A stretch of DNA of 64,000 nt, from assembly GCA_029834535.1 (NCBI GenBank), contig JAQMWT010000584.1:37575-101574 (forward strand), given 5' to 3'. The notes below the pieces were generated by a model. That model made no database searches. It was not told the origin of the DNA and saw nothing but the letters and a program-made list of their open reading frames with translations. This DNA is from Chrysophaeum taylorii (Eukaryota > Sar > Pelagophyceae > Pelagomonadales > Pelagomonadaceae). The position numbers and the translations under genes were made by a program. Each line of letters starts with the position of its first letter. Position 1 is the first letter of the stretch. This document shows positions 48,220 through 56,918 of this stretch, in pieces.

Positions 48220-51180
48220 AAAACTCAAAACTCAATGACTTCTTGCATAAAATGAATCTTCTTGATCTTGACGCTGTACCCCTTCAAGGCGAGATGGGGA
48301 ATAACTTGCACAAGGCACTGCAAGTGATTCTTTGTATCTGCGTGACCGGCGAGAATATCGTCGATATATGCCACGAGATCACGATGTAGCCATTTCGACA
48401 AGTCAGTGTTCAACTGCGTGCAAAACAACCTTCCGGCTGGTTTGACTCCCAAAGGTAGACGCATGTAGCTGTACGCTCCCAGAGGACTAGTGAAGGTGAC
48501 CACATCCTGTGCATCTAGCGACAATCGTAAATTGTGATAGCCCCAACGAATATCCAAACTGGAACGACAAAACTTGCCGATGAGAAACATTAACGCGTCA
48601 GCTATGCTGACACTCGGCCAGCTATCATCCTTGAGCAATGCATTGAGGCGCCGTAGGTCGACAGCTGCTCTGTAAGCATTGGAAGTGCCAGGCCCAGCAC
48701 CTTTCTTAGGCAACATCAAAATAGGGAAACCCCATGGAGAATTCGCGGGACGAATAACTCCGTCTCGGGTCCATGCTTCAATCTGCATCCGCAAACATTC
48801 AATTTTTTCTTTCGACAACCGATATGGCGAGAGTTTGACGGGAGTCGGGTTCTCTTCTTTGAACCGGAGCGTCACTTCAGGTGAATCAACAGGTCTCATC
48901 ACATCATCGGAAAATGCCCACGAATACGAGATTAAATGCTTCATCATCAGCTTCTCGTCATCATCTAAAGCAGGATGCTCTGTAATACCCAATTCAGTCA
49001 TCACCTCTTCGACCTGCGCGACGGTCGGAGGGATGACCTGCATGCTCTCCTGACCCGCTAAATGAGGAGGCATCACCAGTAAAGGTTGACCATGTTCGTC
49101 GTGAGGCGCGTGCGCCCACGGAACGTCGTACTTATTAAAATACGCTGGTCGCTCTTTCGCGGTGCCTTCTTCTTCAGCAGTTGCGGAGGGCTTTTTGTCG
49201 ACTTGGTTGCTCTGCATAACAGCAGTGGCGACGGTGCCCCCTGCAAAAGATGAAGCCGTCCCAGGCGATGTAAGTGAAGGTGGTGGCGGGGTGGTGGGGG
49301 CAGCAGCTGATGGTGCAGGACTCGCAGGAGAATAGAGTTCATCGGGCGCAATCCATGATACGCTTCGAGTGGCAGGGTCGAGCGTTGGAATGCGCGACTC
49401 TACAGCAAAAGGTGAAAACCGTAGAATATGGTGATCAGGTTGGGCTAGCGTAGTCGTCGCAATATTCCGCAACTTACCCAAATTTCGAAGTGAAGGGCCA
49501 AACGAATTGTGCACTGCTAGCGCAATCCGCGTCATAGTCGCGGGTGGCACCATACTGCCAAGCATCTTCATAGCTGCTGTCTCTGAAAATGTCGCACCCC
49601 ATTGCCACGTAGCAGGAACGGTCATAATTTCCTGGTGCATCTGCAACGTGAGTGGACGGGTGTTCGAGAAATGAGGTCCTAGGTGGAGCTTATTGCGCGT
49701 CACTGTGAAGGCAGGGCCGATAGCCGGGCGCGTAGAGGAGAAATTGTTCACCATAATGAGCGGGTGACCACCTGTAAATCCCAACGTCGGCCCAAAACGG
49801 TCCCTTAAATTCGATGGTACTAACTAACTAACTAACTTCAGACCTCTCCCGGGCATGGGAGCCAGGCCGGACCGACAGGCGCCAGTCCGGAATCACGGGC
49901 CTGTAGACGAGGAGCGCCGAAAGGTCGGTCGGCGGAGAGTGACCATCAAGCTTGTTGCCATGCGACGAGGAGACCGCGATGTGACTGACAACCAACTCGT
50001 CGATAACCTTCCGTCTTCGCCCCCCGACCATACCCCGTCCCACTGCGAACGTTCCGGCTGCCAACCGGCCCGCCCGGGAGGCGAATTCGATGGTACACGC
50101 GATAATAAAGGCAGGTTCAAGCGAACATTGCACGCAAGTAGGCGTGTGCGCGAGCACAGCAATTCTGGTGTGTTACTATAGAAATCGACAATACGCGGCA
50201 CATAAAATTGGTGATGCACAAAAGGGATCACTGATGGTTCCTGCTCGAGCGTCCATCGTCCAATCACACAAGGTGCGTTGCGGAAGTGACGCAGGACCCA
50301 AGAAGTAATAGTAGCGCCCTTGCGTGCGTCCCTGTAGTGCAAATTGGCAGTCGACCCATAGATACACGGCGGACTGGCATGAAAATAAGAATGCTTCCAA
50401 AAATCTGAATGTAAATACGACAACACCAAGTCGTATGTACGACGATGAGATTTCCCCAACTCATGCAAAACATAGGGAATCTTCGGAAAATTGAGCTCAA
50501 AGGTGGCTCGGGCTTGAGGACAAGCATCCAAAGCCAGGACAATGCGAAATGAACTGCCATATAGCTCATTGCATCGCCGGATACCCAACGTTGATCCTCC
50601 AGCGCCAGCAAAGTAGACGACGACAAAGGTGTAGGTGATGGGTATCCAAACCAAGGAGGCGTGCTTAGATAGCAGCTCCTTAGCGGTCGCCTCCATCTCC
50701 ATTTCTGGTGTTTTTTTCACTTCTTCATCTGGAGGTGGCTGAGGAGGAGGTCTGTCACTCAAGACATCCTCCTCGACTTCATCGTCGTCAACAGCAGCCG
50801 TAAGAGTGGCATGACACACGTCATCAGTGGCATCTAGCTGCATGTTGACACATCCTTCATGCGGCATGATCTCGCCTTCGACCACCGGGACTTCGGGGTC
50901 GATGCCGATGTGTTCGTCACCAATGTGCTCCACAGCCACATGAACTTCGTTGGGCTCGTCAGCGCAATACGATGAATAGGAACCAGGTACTAGGCGGAGA
51001 TCTTGGAGGAGTGACCGATAAGGTCGGAATACATGACCCTTTTCCAGCGGCACATCGCACTCCATCTCCAAGAAGTACGGTTGGCTTGGAAGAAGAAATC
51101 GAGTACTCGTCACGTACGCGAAATGAGGGATGATATCTTCCTCGTCTGCAGGGCATTTAAGTTGGTCTTCCGCTCTTCAG
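48220..51180 (-). pseudogene. gypsy-1 C5 DNA methyltransferase fused to reverse transcriptase (split by SINE)
   Basis: One frame from about 51180 to 48225, interrupted by a SINE plus target duplication (276 bp, a multiple of three but with stops). After a 160-residue acidic/Pro linker come C5-MTase motifs: VVVYFAGAGGSTLGIRR (I, about 50620), VLALDACPQARATFELNFP (II), YFHASPPCIYGS (IV, catalytic Cys at 50366), RWTLEQEP (VI), LLCSRTRLLAC (VIII, Gln replaced by Cys), and beyond the SINE RPLTLQMHQEIMTVP (IX) and MLGSMVPPATMTRIA (X, about 49560). RT follows: ITEHPALDDD, LSPYRLSKEKIECL, WGFPILMLPKK, LDIRWGYHNLRL, PLGVKPAG and YIDD. RT ends where a 7-bp tandem duplication (AAAACTC twice, 48220-48233) shifts the frame. 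The MTase family methylates cytosine C5. Confidence 0.9.
49821..50083 (-). mobile_element. SINE-like element inserted in the gypsy methyltransferase
   Basis: 263 bp flanked by an exact 13-bp target duplication AATTCGATGGTAC (49808-49820 and 50084-50096). Sense (minus) head CGCCTCCCGGGCGGGCCGG, tail GGTCTGAAG plus (TTAG)n. Head and tail match the copies at 34.3 and 44.3 kb but the body differs and instead matches 14417-14600, so two subfamilies exist. Confidence 0.9.
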
Positions 51181-52315
51181 CAGTCTGATCACCGGGAGGA
51201 ACGTGATGGTGACTCGCTCTGATACGAATAGAGCGCAGTAGACTGTCATAACTCCACGGTTTACCAACTGGCGTCCAAGTTTGGATATTTCCGTATTGCA
51301 CAGCAAGCTTAGCTGTCGGGAACATCTGCACTACCTGCGGAGTCGCATCGAATGCATCATTGTAAAGGACAATTCCATGCTGGTCTTGTGGCGAGGCGGA
51401 AGTCCGATTCTTAAGAACTCCAATGGTCACTTCAGAACGCCGAAAAATAGCTCTCTCTGTCGCATAATCCAAAATCGTACCCAAGAGTCGTAATTCTCGT
51501 GCTCCTAATAGTAACTGCCCATTCGTTTGACCAACGAAGAACATGAGCAGCATGGATGTCGTCGGCACCAAGGAGATCCGGAGGATGACCCATTCTCGAA
51601 TAGCAGCCCCCGAACCTCCTGACCCATTTAGAGTACGAATCGTAGGGAGTGGCTGACGATAGATGATTTTGCCGTCACGATCAAGTTTGCGATACAAGCG
51701 GTGATCGATGTATGGGGAATCAGCCATGCCATCCAAACCGGCAGCGATGATGGAATATTTCGAACCATCTAGCGAAGAGATAGCCATAGGCACATACGTC
51801 AAAGAGGCGGATCTTGTGCCATCGTACCTTACGGCTTTATTTTCACGATGGTCGTGATCCTGAGTGGTATTCAACGCAGTCTGAGGGCAGAAACTCTCGA
51901 AATCCGAAGAGATGGAACGGTGAGCGGCATAACGCTCGGCACAGTCGTCCCTCGGTGGCACTATATCCATGGCAACCAAGGTATCTTGTCCCACACGAAC
52001 AATCGTATACCCCAATTCGTCACGATTATCTTCGTCTTCCGAGAGAACTCGAGGTGCAACTCCAGTCACTTCGGTACTTCGCTCCTGCTCCTCCACCCAT
52101 GCATCTTCAGTGATGACCAAAAAGGAAGGAGGTTCATTGGTCACCAGGGGAATAGCCTTCTGCAGAGAAGCTATCATCATCGCCCCCAACCTCGTCATCG
52201 TCATACACGTTGCCCTCCATGAGCTCAGAATACTGCACAGTGCAGTAGTCCGCTCGCTTAGTGTCATCCTGATCTTCGCCAAGCACTTCAAGCCACTGAG
52301 CGGCGACACCATCAT
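51110..52315 (-). CDS. gypsy-1 protease region
   Basis: Frame +1 relative to gag, overlapping its last 180 bp; about 400 codons. The first 60 codons are antisense-like noise and the real entry probably lies inside the overlap. SIIAAGLDGMADSPYIDHRL followed by KLDRDGKII is the aspartic protease active site region, but the usual D-S/T-G reads D-G-M, one residue short. Downstream FVGQTNGQLLLGARELRLLG fits the second half of retropepsins (hydrophobic-hydrophobic-Gly). The C-terminus overlaps the methyltransferase frame, which is -1 relative, over about 70 bp. Whether the frame changes are programmed or decay cannot be told from one copy. Confidence 0.7.
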   Translation of the reverse strand: MMVSPLSGLKCLAKIRMTLSERTTALCSILSSWRATCMTMTRLGAMMIASLQKAIPLVTNEPPSFLVITEDAWVEEQERSTEVTGVAPRVLSEDEDNRDELGYTIVRVGQDTLVAMDIVPPRDDCAERYAAHRSISSDFESFCPQTALNTTQDHDHRENKAVRYDGTRSASLTYVPMAISSLDGSKYSIIAAGLDGMADSPYIDHRLYRKLDRDGKIIYRQPLPTIRTLNGSGGSGAAIREWVILRISLVPTTSMLLMFFVGQTNGQLLLGARELRLLGTILDYATERAIFRRSEVTIGVLKNRTSASPQDQHGIVLYNDAFDATPQVVQMFPTAKLAVQYGNIQTWTPVGKPWSYDSLLRSIRIRASHHHVPPGDQTAEERKTNLNALQTRKISSLISRT

Positions 52316-53105
52316 TGCGCTGGCTAGGGTTCGCTCTCTGAGACTGTTGCCCTCTACCCGGCGGAGCCGTCTGCTGTGCTTGACGAAGCAAGCTCATCGT
52401 GTTGAGAGCCGTAGTCAGATCCTCTAGGCGCACCGAGGTCTGAGCGGTCCGCTGTACTGCGGGCTGCCTTCGGACCACCTGCTGTTGAGTGCCTGCAACC
52501 AAACGCTGTTGACTGCCTGCAACCAGCTGCGGTTGACCTGCATCTGGAACCTGTGCTGCTGTGTAGACCACCTGCGGCTGTTGCACAACGCGCGGCGCTA
52601 GCTGAGTCACTGAAGCGTGTCCTGCTGCAGCTAAAAGCGCCCGTCGGTATTGCTCCTGTCCCTCTGGCGTCGCTGGAAAACCCGCATTCGTCAACGTCTG
52701 AGCAGCACGTCTCTTCCTCGAGGGATTGTCCGGCGCAGGACACACACCGTTGTCGTGGTAAAAACTACCATGCCGGCCGCAACTAAGGCACGTCGTAATT
52801 GCTTGACGCGTATTGGTATCTATCCCTTGTGGTAGCCAGGTTCCAAATCCCGAGTCAGCAACATAACCAACCCGCTGTACTGGCTGCAACTGCTGCATCT
52901 CCTGCTCTCTCCTCATCCGTGGTGCGCGCTCCTTTCCCTTCTCCTTAATCGCATCTTCGATGTTGGCAGTAGGGTTGGCTTCCAGAATCTTGGAAATCGG
53001 GATGGTCAATTGAATGACATCGTTGAGGGTGAGAGTAGATGCTTTCATATGCGGTGAGTTCTGAGCAAGTTCGACGCTCGTCCGCAAGCGCTCAGACTTG
53101 AGACT
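52134..53105 (-). CDS. gypsy-1 gag C-terminal part with variant zinc knuckle
   Basis: About 320 codons; no ATG near the left junction, as the 5' half of gag is deleted at 53105. A Cys/His cluster CLSCGRHGSFYHDNGVC (C-x2-C-x7-H-x4-C) resembles a nucleocapsid knuckle with a longer middle spacing. The remainder is Gln/Ala/Val/Pro-rich with QQ-QQLVAG-like short repeats and an acidic C-terminus (YDDDEVGGDDDS). Gag would bind genomic RNA and form particles. Confidence 0.75.
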   Translation of the reverse strand, partial: SLKSERLRTSVELAQNSPHMKASTLTLNDVIQLTIPISKILEANPTANIEDAIKEKGKERAPRMRREQEMQQLQPVQRVGYVADSGFGTWLPQGIDTNTRQAITTCLSCGRHGSFYHDNGVCPAPDNPSRKRRAAQTLTNAGFPATPEGQEQYRRALLAAAGHASVTQLAPRVVQQPQVVYTAAQVPDAGQPQLVAGSQQRLVAGTQQQVVRRQPAVQRTAQTSVRLEDLTTALNTMSLLRQAQQTAPPGRGQQSQRANPSQRNDGVAAQWLEVLGEDQDDTKRADYCTVQYSELMEGNVYDDDEVGGDDDSFSAEGYSPGDQ

Positions 53106-53935
53106 CTCATGTGTGCAGCTGGATCATTATAGCACGAAAGATGAAAGGACTGTCGACTATTCCGAATTAACGCTGCCACGTGCAACGACAAATTACACAT
53201 GACACAGATCAACAGAAAGAATGGGCGCGGTACGTCAAAACAATGTGAAGCATGTTGATCTGACGCAAGGTGGTCCTCGATGATTTTAATGATTTTGTCC
53301 GTTTTAAGCTCATCTTCGGTGCAAATGGCGAGTACAAGGGGCGTACCCGGCGCATTGGTTTTGTTAATACATTTGGTACACGCCACGTGTACTTTGACAA
53401 CGCCTTTAATGGGTGGGTATCGATGAAATCGAATACCCTCGTTTGTCGGTATGTTAGGCGCGTTCCGGATGCGCTTCGCCTTTAGACACAACAGTGAGCT
53501 CAAGAATTGGAGGTTGTCAACGCAGTTAGTTTGTTGTGCCTCCGTAAGCAGTTGTTGGATGGATTGATGCCAACATTGAGGATCCTTAGGTGGTGGTAGC
53601 AAAAAATTCGGTGGCTGGGTGCCAAGCGAAAGAACGTTCCCTGACATCATCGCCATAGCATCAAATTTACAATGCTTGAGCAAGAAGTACTCAGTGTTTG
53701 CTACGTGCGATTTAGTATGATGTTGGACTTTTTGCGATTTGGGAGTCACTGGCGAGGACTGATTTCCTTGAGCAATCGAAAGGTAAGTTTGATGCTTCCG
53801 ATTAGGAGAACTGGTTGGAGCAACGCCTGGATTTAGTGCATTAAAAGGAGAGGATAATGATGACATGCCACCACGTCCACGGTTCAGTACAGAATAACGT
53901 CGGCTCGCAGCATCCTTGTTCTTGGCAGGGTTCAT
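53106..53935 (-). pseudogene. ORF X of copia copy 2, C-terminally truncated
   Basis: Starts MNPAKNKDAASRR at ATG 53935 and parallels copia-1 ORF X through CTKC, HASHCFDVPRPF and LLICVMC to NDPAAHM, where homology stops and gypsy sequence takes over. It lacks the last about 65 residues of the intact protein. Confidence 0.85.
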
Positions 53936-53967
53936 TTTATAGAGGTCCCCACATTGCGTATTTCATT

Positions 53968-56520
53968 TCATTTCACATTTTGGCGAGCCACGATGCCGTT
54001 GTATATGAGGGTTAGTTTAACGTCATTTCGGACATAGTGAAGGGTAAGTGTTAAGCGTCGTGCTGAGCTATGGGTTTGTTGTAAGCCAAGTAACGTGCGG
54101 AATCTGGTGAAGAGCGGAGCACCAAAGGGTTTAGTGAATCCGTCAGCGATGTTCTGAGTACCGGAAACATGATGTAAGCGAATACGTTTTAGATGTACGT
54201 AATCGCGAATACGAAACCAGCGTGTGCTGATAGCTTTGGCCTTAGTCGCACTGTCAGGATTATTTGATAGATGGATAGCAGAAGCAGAATCCCCAAGTAT
54301 AGGGCTGTTACGTATGAACGACATGTCTGATGGGAGAGGGTTGTCATGATCTAATAACAAATCTTTCCCTGGAGGTTGGCGAAGATAGTAGTATGGGTTT
54401 ATAGCGAGTGCCATTTCCGTTAACAATTTGCGTAACCAGACCACATCATCGGCACACATATTAAGGGCGATGAGTTCACTCTCATGCGTAGAAGTAGTTG
54501 TGATAGGCTGTAGTTTGGACTTCCAAGTGATGAGAGAACCGAACAAAAAGATGGCGTAGCCAGTTGTAGACTTGCGGTCTTGTTCATAAGAGGGTGCGTT
54601 ATCGGCATCAACGAACGCGACCAATGGATCAAAGTTACCTGAATTGACTTGTTCTTTAGTGCAATCCAACATGGTTGCCATATCAGTACGATTGCCGATG
54701 AGAAGTCTAAGGTGGTCCATTAGAGCGGAAGAGCCAGAGTAGTACCATAGTCGAAGATTGCGATTTTCGGGCTTGCGCAAATAGCGGAGAGTTAGTTAGT
54801 TAGTTACTGTAAGTACTTGAACACGCAGAAATGCTGGATTATGCACTCCTCGGGAACAACGAATAAGGCTTTGGGATAGATCAGGGCGACAGGCCAACTG
54901 TACAAAAGTGAGCTTGCCAAGTAAGGTGGAGATTGTGTGAAGAACAAACTTGTCCATATCAGAAGATGGTTCTCCAGTTTTATAAGTGGTTGATGGTGAC
55001 ATCGGTGTAGAGGTAGGACGTAACTGTATTAGAATGGGGTACTCTTCGAACAATGCATCAAGTTTAACTTGACAGTCACGTGAGATGTAACCATCAGTAG
55101 TACGCGTTATGCGCATGCCTAAGAGAGTATAAACTCCTTTAAAGGTGTTGGCTCAGTATTCCTTTTTCGTGCCTTGCTGGAATTCACGACGTAGAGATTC
55201 CGAGATGCACGTGATAACAACATCATCCACTGAGAGCGTGCAAAGTAAAAACGTAGCGTCAGCTTGAACTTTAGCGTAGATGCATGTATCTGTTCGAAAC
55301 GCGTATAGCCCAATGAGTCAAAGAAGCCATTTATGGTTTGATTCCAAAGGGCAGGACTCTGTCATAATCCATAAAGGGATTTAAGTAGTTTTGGGAGACG
55401 ACGTCCTTGATATTTTGCATCTTCAGGATCGAGAAGGTAAATACCCTGTGGCAATGTAACATAGACATGAGAATCTATGGGAGCTTGAACAAAAGCGTTG
55501 GGTACATCGACGTGGTAGACTCGAAGTCGCAGGTGAGCTGCTAGCGCCAGAACACAACGGATGCCAGAAAGCTGCGCCATAGGACTAAATGTGTTAAAAA
55601 AGTCAGTGCCCAGAGAAGCTAAGAATCCTCGTAGGACCAGGCGCGCTTTGTGCTTGAATTTTATATTCGTCCGGACCAACAGTGCTGGGGTCTTGGGCCT
55701 TGGTAAGATGGGTGATTGCGTAAGAAGCGACCTTATCGCTAGTGTGAGCGTGATCGGGGTCTTCGACAAGTTGAACAACTAGTGGAGGATCATCTCCAAA
55801 GTGGGCCTCAATGTAATGAGATTGCTCGGTGGTGCAGTCTTCGATGGCGGAGAGGTGAGGCTCGGAGTCACCATAAGAAGCGTCATTATGATCCAAAATG
55901 GAATGGGGTGTGAGCAAAGCATAAGCATATTGAGCGGGAGGGACTTGGAAAGCGTTAGAGTGTTCAGAAATAAGATGAACGAGAGCACGAGGAAGGTGAA
56001 AGTCAGCAAGGCTGAAGTCGTCGAAGAGATGAACAGGAGTGGCATCCGTCGATGGACGGCTAAGGCTCCTATGACACATAGCGGAAGAAGAGTGGGAAAG
56101 CACTTGGTGAACATGATGATGAAGGGATGGTGTAAATTCCCCTCTGGAGGTATAGCCGTCCAGTGGATGCCATGAGCAACATGAAGGGAGTGGAGGGTGG
56201 GGTCGCAGAAAGTGATATACTGCTTGGAGAGGTCATACTTGAAGTCAGCAAGCGTACCACCAGCTTGTTTATAAGCGGCAACAGTTGGCGAAGCAATACG
56301 AGTAAGAACATCCTTGAGATTAGTCTTGCGACGAGGTTGAGGGTGATGAGGACCACGGGTGAGACGAAGGCCATCCTGGGAATAGAGAGACCGGTAAGAC
56401 GGTAAAATGGGTAAAGTGTGGGAGGACACTTCAGATGTGGGAGGTGTGGTGACAGAAGCAGCGGGTGCAGTAGCAGCTGGAGCACATGCGGGAACGGAAG
56501 AAGGAGCACGGGCGAGAGAC
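53968..56520 (-). pseudogene. pol of copia copy 2 (integrase linker, RT, RNase H)
   Basis: Follows copia-1 pol but with several lesions: about 210 bp of RT deleted near 55655 (GPDEYKI joined to KHKARLVL), a TGA at 55364-55362 where copy 3 has CGA (LKSLYGL then Arg), a frame change near 55150, and a (TTAG)n insertion at about 54787-54805 that splits RT from RNase H. RNase H is otherwise complete (VAFVDADN, RKSTTGYAIF, HESELIAL, GDSASAIHL). Confidence 0.88.
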
Positions 56521-56885
56521 CAACATTGAGGATCCTTAGGTGACGGTAACAAAAAGTTTGGTGGTTGAGTACCAAGCGAAAGAACGTTCCCAGACATCAT
56601 CGCCATAACGTCGAATTTGCAGTGTTTCAGCAGATAGTACTCTGTGCTTTTAACATGTGTGTTAGTATTATGTTGAGTTGATCTTGACGTGGGAGTCACC
56701 GGTGTTTTATTTCCTTGAGCAACAGAAAGATATGTCTGTTGTTTACGGCTATTGGGAGAGCCAGTAGGGGCAAGTCCCGGGTTCAGAGCATTAAAAGGTG
56801 AGGACAGTGCAGATATGCCACCACGTCCACGATTCAATACTGAGTATCGTCGGCTCGCGGCGTCCTTGGTCTTGGCAGGATTCAT
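56521..56885 (-). pseudogene. ORF X of copia copy 3, N-terminal fragment fused to integrase linker of copy 2
   Basis: ATG 56885 (MNPAKTKDAASRRYS) to PKDPQCW, then the frame continues directly into the copy 2 integrase linker (PACAPAATAPAAS...), creating a chimeric open frame to 55779. Confidence 0.85.
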
Positions 56886-56918
56886 TTTATGGAGATCACA
56901 TTTTTTTTTTTAATGTTT

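Larger units (their letters stand above)
45240..53105 (-). mobile_element. 5'-truncated Ty3/gypsy retrotransposon with C5 methyltransferase (gypsy-1)
   Basis: Minus-strand element with gag, protease, methyltransferase, RT, RNase H, integrase and a 3' LTR portion. RT before integrase defines Ty3/gypsy. The 5' end is missing: at about 53105 gag sequence joins abruptly to a truncated copia ORF. Breaks: gag to protease is a +1 frame change, protease to methyltransferase a -1 change, a SINE interrupts the methyltransferase, and a 7-bp duplication interrupts RT, so this copy is inactive. A related fragment begins at 64000 and runs to about 63367. Confidence 0.93.
53106..56520 (-). mobile_element. 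Truncated copia copy 2
   Basis: Same family as copia-1: integrase C-terminal linker (from 56520), RT, RNase H and the first 276 residues of ORF X. No LTRs, gag, protease or methyltransferase. Left end fused to gypsy-1 gag at about 53105; right end fused to the truncated ORF X of copy 3 at about 56520. Confidence 0.9.

Noticed and set aside
51110-51180. Programmed -1 frameshift heptamer C TTA AAT between the gypsy protease and MTase frames
   Set aside because: It is not a canonical X XXY YYZ slippery site and no clear downstream structure was seen; decay is equally likely.
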